A DNA stretch of 64,000 nt from Methanosarcina sp. ERenArc_MAG2 (GTDB taxonomy: Archaea > Halobacteriota > Methanosarcinia > Methanosarcinales > Methanosarcinaceae), in assembly GCA_023955635.1 (NCBI GenBank), contig JAMXHR010000017.1:434001-498000 (forward strand). The letters run 5' to 3'. Position 1 is the stretch's first letter; each line of letters starts with the position of its first letter. This document shows positions 10,356 to 19,809 of the stretch, in pieces. The position numbers and the translations under genes were made by a program. Under the pieces are notes generated by a model. The model saw only the letters and a list, made by a program, of their open reading frames with translations, did no database searches and was not told the origin of the DNA.

Positions 10356-11396
10356 TTACTTCTCTTTTTTTGTCTCTTTTAGTGCTCGTTCTATTGGTTC
10401 TTTCCAACTATGATTAGCTAATGTAAATGCTCCCCAATGCATTAACATCATAGTCTTACCATTTACATCTAAATTGGCTTGGACAGATTGCTCTGGTGTC
10501 ATATGAATAGCCGCCCATTTCCGGTCATATTGGCCTCCTTCAATTAAGGTGATATCAAAAGGTCCGTATTTCTTTCCGACTTCCTTAAAATGGGTGTCAT
10601 ATCCGCCGTCCCCGCTAGTAAATAGACGCTTGTTTTTCCCCAGAATGACCCATCCACCCCAAAGTGTAGTATCGATGTTAAATGGTTCTCTTCCAGAGAA
10701 ATGTCTGGCTGGTGTCAAGGCAATGGTTAAGCCCTGATACTTCGTTTCTTCCCACCAATTGAGTTCTGTTATATTTTCTTTTGGAATACCCCATCGAATC
10801 AAATGAGCACTAACCCCAAGAGGAACAAAGAAATGTGATACTTTACTCTTTAGCTTTACAATGGACTGATAATCTAGGTGGTCATAATGGTCATGCGTAA
10901 TAAAAACTGCGTCAATAGGCGGCATTTCATCAATAAGATGCAACATAATATCTTTACTATAGTTATATCTCCTAACTCCCGCAAATGAAACCGGTGAGGC
11001 TATAGGGCTCAACATAGGATCTATCAATAACTTTTTATTATCAATGCTAAGCAGAAACGCAGAGTGTCCAAACCAGGTCAAGCTATCATTTTCACTTTTA
11101 ATTTTATTCCAGTCAATGGCAGAAACAGGAATTGGACCAGCCGGATTGCGATCTTTAGCCTCTGAAGTGGAATCCTTATTCGTTGATGAAACATCTGAGG
11201 AATTCATGACATCGGTTGGAACCTCATTAACAAATTTTCCGTTAACATAATTACTTAAATTTTGATAAGTTTCTTTTTGTTCTTTCGTTGGATTTCCACC
11301 GAAAGCTGGGTCTAAGTTTATAAACAATGTAATACTAACACCCAATAGAAGTAAAAAACTGAATAAGTACAACATCATTTTTTTAAGCTTTCTCAT
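10356..11396 (-). CDS. Membrane-anchored metallo-beta-lactamase-fold hydrolase (UlaG/NAPE-PLD-like)
   Basis: 346 residues. An N-terminal hydrophobic segment (about residues 7-27) after MRKLKK suggests a signal anchor, followed by a Ser/Asn-rich linker. The hydrolase domain has the metal motif THDHYDHLD, then ARHFSGR, FTSGDGGYD and the C-terminal LMHWGAF histidine. This order fits the L-ascorbate-6-phosphate lactonase/NAPE-phospholipase-like branch; the substrate is unknown. The N-terminal anchor and overall style resemble proteins from Gram-positive bacteria, and it lies in the island, so transfer is likely. It is the last gene of a minus-strand run but separated from the reductase by a terminator and a larB relic. 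Confidence 0.8.
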   Translation of the reverse strand: MRKLKKMMLYLFSFLLLLGVSITLFINLDPAFGGNPTKEQKETYQNLSNYVNGKFVNEVPTDVMNSSDVSSTNKDSTSEAKDRNPAGPIPVSAIDWNKIKSENDSLTWFGHSAFLLSIDNKKLLIDPMLSPIASPVSFAGVRRYNYSKDIMLHLIDEMPPIDAVFITHDHYDHLDYQSIVKLKSKVSHFFVPLGVSAHLIRWGIPKENITELNWWEETKYQGLTIALTPARHFSGREPFNIDTTLWGGWVILGKNKRLFTSGDGGYDTHFKEVGKKYGPFDITLIEGGQYDRKWAAIHMTPEQSVQANLDVNGKTMMLMHWGAFTLANHSWKEPIERALKETKKEK

Positions 11397-11420
11397 GTTT
11401 CCACTTCTGTAATTCCGATT

Positions 11421-11549
11421 TTACGCAACCCCTACGTCATATATGGTAATAATTTCGCAGTCCATTTCTGAGGCAATAAAGCGAGCCTCTTCCACAGCCG
11501 GCATATCTGCTGTACCTGCTGAGAGTATCCCAACAACTCCACCAGTCTT
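11421..11549 (-). pseudogene. Fragment of a larB-like gene
   Basis: Reads KTGGVVGILSAGTADMPAVE then continues to end in YDVGVA and a stop, 42 residues in all. It matches the middle of the intact LarB encoded at 61131-61934 (TGGVVGIISAGTADIPAAEE) over its whole length with a handful of changes. No start or C-terminal half is present. It is therefore a relic, in the island, of a second larB. Confidence 0.8.
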
Positions 11550-11588
11550 CTGGACAGGACATGAAGATAAATAGCGGAAAATGGAAAT

Positions 11589-11624
11589 ATTGTTTAACCT
11601 TTCAATAAGGTTAGCTTAAACAAT
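11589..11624. terminator. Hairpin downstream of the aldo/keto reductase
   Basis: Outer stem ATTGTTTAA/TTAAACAAT and inner CCTT/AAGG with a one-sided bulge. It lies about 40 bases after the reductase stop on the minus strand. Confidence 0.45.
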
Positions 11625-11664
11625 ATCTTCATTTTGTCTTTTCTGCACTTCCAATTTCTCGCTT

Positions 11665-12864
11665 TTAAGTCCGCTTGAATGCCTGTTTTGCTATGGCAAC
11701 TATCTCTTCCAGATCAGATCCTTCAAGTTCTTCTACAACAGATTCGAGAATCGTTGGTATATCAAGGTGCTGGGGACATTTTTCAAGGCACTTTTCACAT
11801 TGTATGCACTGTGATGCAAATTCGGGCCCTCCGACGGATAGGATGCCACCCAACCTTGCAGCATAGAGGAACTTTGTCTCATCTACATTGTTGGACATGT
11901 ACAGGTTGTTGTACGTTTCGAAACATAATGGAATATTCACCCCTGCTGGACAGGGCATGCAGTACTGACAGCCTGTGCAGCCTACTTTCATCAGTTCACG
12001 GTACTTCCGCTCTACTCTTTTTACTAGCTGCAGTTCAGCTTCAGTCAGAGAATTTGGGTATGCTTTGTCTGCTACTGTAAGATTCTCTTCAATATGTGTT
12101 TCCTCATTCATCCCGGAGAGAACAACCGTAACCTCCGGATGGTTCCACACCCAGCGAAGAGCCCATTCTGCAGCGGTCCTCTTTGTTGGAGCCTCATCCC
12201 AGATCTCTTTCACAGCAGGAGGCACGGGGCTTGCAAGGTATCCTCCACGGAGGGGCTCCATAATGATTACTCCAAGGCCTTTTGAAGCTGCATAATCCAA
12301 ACCCACGGTACCTGCCTGGTTCTTTTCGTCCAGGAAGTTGTACTGGATCTGACAAAAGTCCCAGTCATAGGCATCTACTATCCGATTGAAATCTTCTCCC
12401 GAGCCGTGGAAGGAAAAACCTGCGTTAATTATGCGGCCGGCAGCTTTGGCTTTATCAAGGAAATCAGTTACATCCAGCTTTTCAATATTGTCCCACAGTT
12501 CACCAACGAGAGCATGGATAAGGTAATAGTCGATGTGGTCTGTTTTGAGTTTCTCCAGCTGAGCATTCAAGAACTTATCCATATCCTTTCGGTTTTCTAT
12601 AAGCCAGGAAGGGAGTTTTGTTGCGAGTTTAACTTTCTCGCGATATCCGTCAGCAAGAGCACGACCTAAAAAAGGCTCACTCTGTTCCATGTGATAAGGC
12701 CAGGCCGTATCAACATAGTTTACTCCGTGGTCGATTGCATAGCGTACCTGCTGAGTGGCTCTTTCTTCATCTATGGTACCATCTTCTTTCATGGGCAGAC
12801 GCATACATCCAAATCCAAGTATAGAAAGTTCGTCTTCATTCGCAGGAATTTTTCTGTACAACAT
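11665..12864 (-). CDS. Aldo/keto reductase with C-terminal ferredoxin domain
   Basis: NAD(P)H-dependent reductase of the aldo/keto reductase superfamily fused to a 4Fe-4S domain. The tetrad is visible: Asp and Tyr in YVDTAWPYH, Lys in LATKLPSW, His in YYLIHAL. The C-terminal part has CTGCQYCMPCPAGVNIP and CIQCEKCLEKCPQHL, so electrons may come from ferredoxin-type donors. The frame opens earlier (12981), but I choose ATG at 12864 because AGGTGAA precedes it and the reductase fold begins there (MLYRKIPANEDEL). That gives 399 residues. It lies downstream of the TetR gene, with a perfect palindrome between them, so repression by TetR is likely. The natural substrate is unknown. Confidence 0.88.
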   Translation of the reverse strand: MLYRKIPANEDELSILGFGCMRLPMKEDGTIDEERATQQVRYAIDHGVNYVDTAWPYHMEQSEPFLGRALADGYREKVKLATKLPSWLIENRKDMDKFLNAQLEKLKTDHIDYYLIHALVGELWDNIEKLDVTDFLDKAKAAGRIINAGFSFHGSGEDFNRIVDAYDWDFCQIQYNFLDEKNQAGTVGLDYAASKGLGVIIMEPLRGGYLASPVPPAVKEIWDEAPTKRTAAEWALRWVWNHPEVTVVLSGMNEETHIEENLTVADKAYPNSLTEAELQLVKRVERKYRELMKVGCTGCQYCMPCPAGVNIPLCFETYNNLYMSNNVDETKFLYAARLGGILSVGGPEFASQCIQCEKCLEKCPQHLDIPTILESVVEELEGSDLEEIVAIAKQAFKRT

Positions 12865-12965
12865 TTTCAATTCACCTGGTTTCTTCAAACTCTTTTTATG
12901 TATCTCGGATTGATTTTCTGATTGACTGTATATTTTGAGGTAAGTTAGTCCATTAATTTCCATAT

Positions 12966-12985
12966 ATGAGTGACTGGTCACTCAT
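12966..12985. promoter_or_regulatory. Palindromic operator between TetR gene and reductase
   Basis: ATGAGTGAC-TG-GTCACTCAT, a perfect 9-bp inverted repeat with a 2-base centre, about 100 bases upstream of the reductase start and just past the TetR stop. This is typical for a TetR-family site. Confidence 0.65.
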
Positions 12986-13002
12986 AAGTGGGATGAAAAA
13001 AA

Positions 13003-13581
13003 TTACTTCTTAGCTAAACCTTTCCAGATAATCTTAAATCCGTCTTCGATAAACTTATTTTTATCTTGTGATGAATCCGAATCAAGGATCAGATTCACTA
13101 CCGTCCTGCTAGCCTGATAAAACATTGCAATGGTCAACTCCGCGGAAAAGTCTCTGATCACTCCTGTTTTTATTCCTTCATTCACAAGATCATGGAGAAA
13201 GACATACTCTTTCATCACTTCTTCACGCGTAAATTTTGTTATATAAGGAGAAGAGCAAAACTGCCCGACAAAAAGAAATTCTTCCTGATTGTCTACTCCC
13301 CATTTGATTAAATTTGACCATATTTTTCTTAATTTATCCTGAAAGGTACTCTGTGCTTCAATTTCTTTCCCCATACTTTGACTTAATTGTCCTTTTACTT
13401 CGAAATATAGGCTGTTTATAAGGTCTTCCTTTGTGGGAAAGTAATTGAAAAGGGTGCCTGTGGCTACACCTGCTTCTTTCGAAATCTGAGCAGTGGATGT
13501 ACCGTGGAAGCCTCTTTCCGTGAAAAGCTTCAGGGCCGATTCCATAATGGCTGTTTTTTTGTCTTTGATCTGTTCTTTCAT
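13003..13581 (-). CDS. TetR/AcrR family transcriptional regulator
   Basis: 192-residue repressor. The N-terminal DNA-binding domain is plain: ALKLFTERGFHGTSTAQISK, AGVATGTLFNYFPTKEDLIN. The C-terminal half is an all-helical ligand domain of unknown specificity. The gene lies immediately upstream of the aldo/keto reductase on the same strand, and related inverted repeats lie on both sides of it, so it probably controls itself and the reductase. TetR proteins are far commoner in bacteria than in methanogens, consistent with the island origin. Confidence 0.92.
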   Translation of the reverse strand: MKEQIKDKKTAIMESALKLFTERGFHGTSTAQISKEAGVATGTLFNYFPTKEDLINSLYFEVKGQLSQSMGKEIEAQSTFQDKLRKIWSNLIKWGVDNQEEFLFVGQFCSSPYITKFTREEVMKEYVFLHDLVNEGIKTGVIRDFSAELTIAMFYQASRTVVNLILDSDSSQDKNKFIEDGFKIIWKGLAKK

Positions 13582-13595
13582 ATATTCTCTCTAAT

Positions 13596-13609
13596 TGACT
13601 GATTAGTCA
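13596..13609. promoter_or_regulatory. Inverted repeat upstream of tetR
   Basis: TGACT-GATT-AGTCA, 15 bases before the TetR start. It shares the TGACT/AGTCA half-sites in part with the operator at 12966-12985 and is a candidate autoregulatory site. Confidence 0.5.
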
Positions 13610-14100
13610 GTTTACTGAATAATTTCCTTGTTAGATAAATATTTTATGGTGCTTTTTTCTTGCCATTCCTCGAGAACATTTAGAACAGATAGAACACTTG
13701 TAATGGGGGTAAACGCAGGAGGGGTTATAAAATATTTTAAAGTACATCTCAATCCTAAAAATTATTTCGATTCAAATTAAAATTGATTTTGATAAGGTTG
13801 AGAAAAGAGATCTATTTGTTTTTCAGATCCAAATTAGAGCATTCAAATAAAAGCGACAGGTTAAAACATGACTATAAAGTAGAGTCTTTTTAATTTTTTC
13901 TGGATCTTCTTCAATTTTGAAAAAATCAAGAAATTTCATTCTAATTTGAGTAAACTAATCTACTCATTTTGAGAAAGTTTATTTATTGATGCAAGAACTT
14001 ATCCAATTTTTTTGTTACATGCCCTATTTTTATGGAGATTTTCATCAGCTACCGCTATAGGAATTCCATTTTAAATTGAAGAGTTATTTTTTTTCTACCT
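13610..14100. other. 490-base AT-rich gap
   Basis: No gene, RNA or clear repeat that I can support. It may contain the outer end of the adjoining transposon. Confidence 0.4.
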
Positions 14101-15387
14101 TTATCCATATTGGAATCTTGCCCTCATTAAAGGTGAGAATCCTCTCCATTTTCCAGTACTGAAACACCGTTTGTTGAAATAAGTAAACAAATTATAACAG
14201 AAATTAGTTAGCCCACTATCAGTTTTGAATGATCTTGCTTTGTCTACAATATCACCTATCAAAGAAAATATCTGTTCCATTGTGTTATCTGTCTCAGGTG
14301 TAAAACCCTTTTTCAAGAAACTTACATTTTTCGTGAAAATCTCTTTTGCATAAGAAATTGCTTTATGAGACGCTTTTGAAAGTTCCAGACCAGAATCCAA
14401 TTCTCGGATCTTTTGAAAACATACAACAGCACTGATAACCGTATCAGAGCGTATTAATTGACATATCTCATTGTACACAAGCTCATCATTACCTGGAATA
14501 TTTGTGATGGAATTGAATTCGTCACTGTATCTCTTACTAACGTTTTTTAATTGATGGAACACGCAAAAGGAGTGAGCCACTTCAGGGAAGACACTTTTTA
14601 CAGCTCCAATAATTGCTTTATCTTCGTCAGAAACGATCTTTTGTATTTTACCTTCAGGAAATCGGTTTTTTATTCGTATGAAAAGAGGCATCAGAGCTTC
14701 AATTGTTGGTAATCTGTCAGTTATCTCAAAATCCAAAACGACCTTTTCTTTTGTGGCAATAACGTAAACAGATTTATATCGCATCTTTTTCCATTCTTTT
14801 TCTGAAATTTCTCTTCCCAACAGAGTTTCAAATTTCTTTTTCCATCCTTTTTTGATCCAATCTCCATCAACATACAATGTTCTGTCAAAAGCAATATTTT
14901 GATCTAAAAGTTCTTGCTTTGAAAGCTCTGCTTGTTGTTGCTCATATAACCATAGTGAAGTGGCACAAGGAGCTCTCCCACAGAAATCAGTTAGTCCTTC
15001 TGTATATGTTTCTCCAATTTTTCGAGAATTGTTTAGACTGCATCGCCCATCGTATCTAACAGACATTTGTTTTTCATAAAACTCATAACTGTAATTTGCA
15101 GAACCAGGAACACCAATAATCTGATCATGGAAATGTTTCTTACAAGAAAAACAAGTCCAGTATGTAACATCGCGAGCTATAGTACCGTGACTTGATAAAA
15201 TAAAACGAGTGTAGTGAGAGTTTACATGTAATTTACTTCCACAATCATCACAATGAGTAGGAGAATATACAAAGAACATAGGGTAGTATCGATTTTCAAC
15301 CAAAACCTTTGGTAAAGGAATTATTATTTTTCCGTCAACAACCGTTTTTGCCATTGATTTGTCTATTGCGAGGTTCCCTTTTCCCAT
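14101..15387 (-). CDS. DDE transposase, MULE/ISNCY-like
   Basis: 428-residue transposase. The N-terminal zinc-binding region has CDDCGSKLH and CFSCKKHFH. The catalytic core shows an Asp in TLYVDGDWIKKG, a second in KIVSDEDKAIIG followed by HSFCVFHQLKN (the CxxH typical of mutator-like and ISL3/IS256-like enzymes), and a downstream Glu in TDNTMEQIFSLIGD. The frame is intact, unlike many neighbours. I could not define terminal inverted repeats with confidence. It is a resident of the tRNA-Thr island. Confidence 0.8.
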   Translation of the reverse strand: MGKGNLAIDKSMAKTVVDGKIIIPLPKVLVENRYYPMFFVYSPTHCDDCGSKLHVNSHYTRFILSSHGTIARDVTYWTCFSCKKHFHDQIIGVPGSANYSYEFYEKQMSVRYDGRCSLNNSRKIGETYTEGLTDFCGRAPCATSLWLYEQQQAELSKQELLDQNIAFDRTLYVDGDWIKKGWKKKFETLLGREISEKEWKKMRYKSVYVIATKEKVVLDFEITDRLPTIEALMPLFIRIKNRFPEGKIQKIVSDEDKAIIGAVKSVFPEVAHSFCVFHQLKNVSKRYSDEFNSITNIPGNDELVYNEICQLIRSDTVISAVVCFQKIRELDSGLELSKASHKAISYAKEIFTKNVSFLKKGFTPETDNTMEQIFSLIGDIVDKARSFKTDSGLTNFCYNLFTYFNKRCFSTGKWRGFSPLMRARFQYG

Positions 15388-15715
15388 TCACAACTATATT
15401 ATATCAATATAATTAAAATATTATTGTTTTGTATGATATGAGAGAAAGTCTGAAGACCAGAAAATAATAAAAAGTCTCATAAAGTAGGGATAAAAATCTG
15501 TTTTGCTACCATGATTGGGACAGAAAGAAAATGTTTCCGTAATTTAGAGGAATTTGAAAACTTTTAAAGAGAATGTAATAACTTCTTCTGTTATCCATTT
15601 CAATGAAACGGAGATGAAAGTTGAGGGGAAAATATTGGCTTCGAATGACAAATATGCCTGTTACTTCTCTCATCCAAAAAAGAGGATCTGAAGTAATTTA
15701 TGCTATGGGAATCTT
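15388..15715. other. 330-base gap between transposase and hypothetical gene
   Basis: AT-rich, no supportable gene or RNA. Confidence 0.4.
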
Positions 15716-15993
15716 TTACCAACCCTTTCTATATTTCTTCGGAAGTTTTTGTTCTTTAATTTTAGCCTTTCTTTCTCTCATTGATCTTTCGGCTTCTTTT
15801 GTTTCAGGAGTTTCAAATTTCGGAGTATTCGAACTTTCTAATTGTTGACTCGACTCTAGATTTTTTTCGTTTAGAGATGTTTCAAAAGAAGCCGGCTTTT
15901 CATTCTCGTCTTCCTCTGTTTTCATGAACTTTTTCACGTCATCAAATATTTTCTTTAATTGATTACATCTTTTTTTAGAATTATTATGCACAC

Positions 15994-17169
15994 TACTGTC
16001 GCGAAAATTTAATTCTTTGTTAACTTTATAAGCTCTGAATCCCTTTACATCTTCATGCTTACTATTAACCTTGAAGATCACGAGGTAAATTTCCTTCTTG
16101 ACTTTGTGAGAAAAGGACATAAAAGTGCACGAGAAATCACCAGAGCACGTGTCCTCCTCCTTTCAAACCAGCATAAAACAGGTACAGAGATAGCGAAAAC
16201 ATTAGGTATTTCCAGGAATACTACTTTTAATATCAGGAAACGATACGTTGAAGAAGGTCTTCCGAGTTCTCTTTTTGACAAACCACGACCTGGTCAACCT
16301 ATAAAATACACCGAAAAACATGTTGCAGAAATAATTGCGCTCGCATGTACCAGTTCTCCCGATGGAAGCAAGAGATGGTCGCTTACACTGCTTACTGAAG
16401 AACTGAAGAAAAAAGAAGGATTTGAAACAATAAACAAAGAGAGCATCAGGCTTATTCTAAAAAAGCAAAACTAAACCCTGGTTAAGACGTATGTGGTGCA
16501 TTCAGAGGATTGATTCCGAGTACAGAAAGAGAATGTATGACGTTCTTGACCTATACGAAGAGGATTACGACCCTAAAAACCCTATTATCTGTCTTGACGA
16601 GAAACCAAAGCAACTGCTTGGAGATAAGAGAATTCCCATTCCGATGAAGCCTGGAAGTTCAGAAAAATATGATTATGAATATGTCAGAAATAAAACAGCA
16701 AACATATTCATGGCAGTAGAGTTCAAAGCAGGAAAAAGGGTGACTCAGGTAACCAAAAGAAGAACTATGAAGGATTTTGCACAATTCGTGAAAATTCTCG
16801 TTACCGAAGAATATTCTGAAGCTGAAGTCATCCGACTGGTTACGGATAATCTCAACATCCATAAAGAAAAGTCCTTCTACGAAACATTCAGTGAAGAGGA
16901 AGCAAAACAGATTCTGGACAAGATAGAATTCCATTTTACGCCAAAACATGCAAGTTGGCTTAATGCAGCAGAAATAGAGATCAATGTGATGGATATTGAA
17001 TGTACAGACAGAAGGATCGGTGATATGGAGAAACTTACCCGCGAAGTGAATGCATGGGCAAAGAGAAGGAATGAACACAAAAAGAAAATAGAATGGAAAT
17101 TTACGAGGAAGAATGCAGATGAGAAAATGTCAAAGTATTATGTGAAATAATTAAATTGCCGCGACACTA
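15994..17169 (+). mobile_element. IS630-family insertion sequence
   Basis: 1176 bases including both TA target copies. Ends are imperfect 21-base inverted repeats (TACTGTCGCGAAAATTTAATT and, from the other side, TAGTGTCGCGGCAATTTAATT; 18 of 21 match). IS630 elements insert at TA, as seen here. Confidence 0.85.
16055..17150 (+). CDS. IS630-family transposase, two base losses
   Basis: N-terminal helix-turn-helix (KTGTEIAKTLGISRNTTFNI) in the first frame of 139 residues, then a DDE domain in another frame: ICLDEKPKQLLG (first Asp-Glu), RLVTDNLNIHK (second Asp) and FHFTPKHASWLNAAEIEI (final Glu), the standard IS630 order. The frame change at about 16455-16480 equals loss of two bases in A runs. 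Joined length is about 365 residues, normal for the family. It may be active if the losses are sequencing errors. Confidence 0.9.
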
Positions 17170-17189
17170 CCTGGGTTATTATCAACCAT

Positions 17190-17965
17190 AAAACCACATC
17201 CCTATTTTATCTTCTTATATTCGTATACGAGATTAATGAATTAGTGGGGTAAAATAATACCATTACTAAAAATTCATTAAAGATGACTTTTCTAATCAAG
17301 AACAAAGTTAAACTCTTGAATCTCACACTATTTAAATAAAGAGCTGATCCCAAAACTCAACGATAACTAATAGTATGCGCCGACAGAAATGACCTATTTA
17401 TACAAAATGAAAGTGTCTATGTGGTATAGATAGATTTTTCAAAGTTCTTAAAAGTTTTAACATTTGGAAGTATTTCAATAATTGGTTTAGATTTTGCTTA
17501 ATAGTGGTTGGTTGAATCGATAACAGAAACAATCTCAGTAAAAACATTATTTAATATGTAATTTAATACCGGATATATAGAGGGATGTCCACAACTAAGT
17601 TGAGATAAGTAATAGGGATTCCCCGAAGCTCTTTGCATAGAATATCGGATAGCTGAGAAAGCAAGGAATTAATTAAAAAGACTGTAAGTAAAACAGCGTG
17701 TATTACTTTAAGAAAGAGTATTGAATCGCCTCGTCGTCCTAAATTTGAATAGGGGAATGCGGTTACTGTATTACAATAAAGGTGGAAGGAAATGGCTTGA
17801 AATTATACCCCTAATTTTTTCAGAAAAAGACCCCCTGAATTCAAATTTAGTTATATAAAGTAGAAGATTCATCCATGAATTCGACTTAATTAAAAATAGA
17901 AATTTAAACGAACCAGGTAGCTTTGGATAGGCTCTCAAGTTCGTCTTTTTTAAATAATAGATTCT
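17190..17965. other. 775-base gap downstream of catalase
   Basis: No gene recognised. It holds the left copy of the short direct repeat that brackets catalase (17341-17385). Confidence 0.4.
17341..17385 (+). repeat. Direct repeat bracketing catalase, left copy
   Basis: Starts GAGCTGATCCCAAAACTCAA and ends TATGCGCCGACA; it recurs in the same orientation at 20136-20183 with small differences. Confidence 0.65.
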
Positions 17966-19540
17966 TTACTTCTTTAAGCCCAAGCCTTGAGCTACAGCTG
18001 CACTCAAGTTCTTGTCTGCCTGCTGCAGGTTATCTACTGCTCGCTTCTGAATCTCAGGTTTGGTTACATGGCTGAGATCGAACACCAGGTTGGAAACCAA
18101 GTGCTCCTTCTCAGTCTGATTCAGGGAGCGGTATCTATCTCCTGCCTGAGTAAAGTCGTCGGTCTTGTAGATCTGCTCTCGGGTCATATTTCCTTCTAGG
18201 TAAGGCTCATATGCCTCTCCATCCTGGGAAACAGGTTCAGATCCTCCCTGGCTGCTTGGATAGTAGTTAACTGAGCCATTGAACACCTGGTACTGCATGG
18301 CCCCATCGCGCTGGTTATTGTCTACTCCTGCCAGCGGTCTGTTGGTGGGTAACTCATTGAAGTTAGCCCCCAGGCGGTAGCGCTGTGTATCGGCGTAGGA
18401 GAATGTCCTGCCTTGAAGCATTTTGTCAGCAGAGAACTCAATGCCTGGAACCAGATTAGCCGGGCAGAAGGCTGCTTCCTCGACCTGAGTAAAGAAATTT
18501 TCTGGGTTGCGGTTAAGCACCATCTTACCCACTGGTATCAGGGGGAACTTGTCCTCCGGCCAGATTTTGGTGTCATCAAGCGGGTCAAAGGTCTGATTCA
18601 TTTCCTCGGAAATATTCATTGTTTGCACATAGAGCTCGTACTCTGGGTAATCTCCCTTTTGAATGGCATTCCACAGATCTCTGGTTAGATAGTCCGGGTC
18701 TTCACCAGCTATCTTGGTAGCATTCTGGCGATCGAAATTATGCACTCCCAGCTTTGGCTTCCAGTGATATTTTACGTATATGGGTTTTCCATCCTTGTTT
18801 ACCCACACATAGGTATTAACTCCGAATCCCTCCATCATCCTGTAGCTAGCTGGAGTCCCTCTATCTGAGAAGACCCAGGTAAGCATATGAGTCGACTCCG
18901 GAGTAAGGGATATGAAATCCCAGAAGTTATTGTGTCCAGAAGACGAAGATGGAATATTGTTGTTGGGTTCAGCTTTTAGGGCATGAATAAAATCTGGGAA
19001 CTTTAAGGCATCTCTGATAAAGAAGACGGGTATATCATTACCTACCAGATCATAGTTACCATCTTCAGTGTAGAACTTAACCGCAAATCCCCGAACATCC
19101 CTCACAGTGTCCGCGGAACCCTTACTTCCTGCAACTGTGGAGAACCGCACAAAGACGGGAGTCTTATTATCAGAATTTTGCAGGAATTTAGCTTTGGTGT
19201 AATTGTCCATTGGCTCATAAACCTGGAAATAACCAAAGGCTCCAGCACCTTTCGCGTGCACTACTCTCTCAGGAATGCGCTCCCGATCGAAGTGAGATAT
19301 CTTCTCAACGAACTGGAAGTCTTGCAAAAGAGTTTGGCCGCGATTGCCTACGGTAAGAGAATTATTGTCGTTGTTAATCGGATAACCCTGACTAGTGGTC
19401 ATATTTTTGCTTATAGTTGTCCCATTTCCTTCTGATGGCTTAGCGATAGATAAACCTGGTAGAAGAATCGCAAGAGTCATCAACAGTGCTAAAATATGTT
19501 TCAAATCTCTACGGGAAATATACAATGAAACTACCCCCAA
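17966..19540 (-). CDS. kat: Monofunctional haem catalase with signal peptide
   Basis: 524-residue catalase that decomposes hydrogen peroxide. Catalytic His lies in RVVHAKGAGAFG, the haem-pocket block in FVRFSTVAGSKGSADTVRD, catalytic Asn in LVGNDIPVFFIRD, and the proximal haem Tyr in FSYADTQRYRLGANF. The size fits clade 3. Unusually, residues 1-32 form a signal-peptide-like stretch (basic start, hydrophobic ILALLMTLAILLPGLSIA), so the enzyme may act outside the membrane. It lies in the island, bracketed by short direct repeats, and the frame is intact. Most catalases are cytosolic; transfer from a bacterium with an exported catalase is a reasonable inference. Confidence 0.95.
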   Translation of the reverse strand: MGVVSLYISRRDLKHILALLMTLAILLPGLSIAKPSEGNGTTISKNMTTSQGYPINNDNNSLTVGNRGQTLLQDFQFVEKISHFDRERIPERVVHAKGAGAFGYFQVYEPMDNYTKAKFLQNSDNKTPVFVRFSTVAGSKGSADTVRDVRGFAVKFYTEDGNYDLVGNDIPVFFIRDALKFPDFIHALKAEPNNNIPSSSSGHNNFWDFISLTPESTHMLTWVFSDRGTPASYRMMEGFGVNTYVWVNKDGKPIYVKYHWKPKLGVHNFDRQNATKIAGEDPDYLTRDLWNAIQKGDYPEYELYVQTMNISEEMNQTFDPLDDTKIWPEDKFPLIPVGKMVLNRNPENFFTQVEEAAFCPANLVPGIEFSADKMLQGRTFSYADTQRYRLGANFNELPTNRPLAGVDNNQRDGAMQYQVFNGSVNYYPSSQGGSEPVSQDGEAYEPYLEGNMTREQIYKTDDFTQAGDRYRSLNQTEKEHLVSNLVFDLSHVTKPEIQKRAVDNLQQADKNLSAAVAQGLGLKK

Positions 19541-19809
19541 TTATGGTTATATTATGATTCAAACATTCAATTATATAATTTTCGTTATTATATATCTGTT
19601 TAAATATATGTATTATCTATAACAGCTGGTCATATTAGCATCGGAGTCAGTCCTTAATAGAAGTTTCATGTCGAATTATAACTTTTATAAGTTCAGTTTA
19701 TCGGCTATCTAATGAGTACGGTGATATTTTAGCTCCAGAAGAAATCCAAACGTTCTAACTTTTTTTATTCCTTGCGCCAGAGTATGTTTTATCAAATGTG
19801 TCACAAAAA
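19541..19809. other. Upstream region of catalase
   Basis: Very AT-rich with several TATA-like stretches at 19560-19620; the catalase promoter is probably here. No gene. Confidence 0.4.

Larger units (their letters stand above)
15716..17189 (-). pseudogene. Small charged hypothetical protein, split by IS630 element
   Basis: The 3' part (15716-15993) and a 5' part starting at ATG 17189 are separated by the IS630 element. Removing the element with one TA target copy gives a continuous 99-residue frame beginning MVDNNPGSVHNNSKKRCNQ and ending KLPKKYRKGW. The protein is Lys/Glu/Ser-rich and likely soluble or disordered; I do not recognise it. The apparent 134-residue frame with a start at 16120 is an artefact whose first part reads through the transposon end. 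Confidence 0.6.

Noticed and set aside
15994..16120. 134-residue protein starting at 16120
   Set aside because: The first part reads through the IS630 end; the true gene starts at 17189 before insertion.
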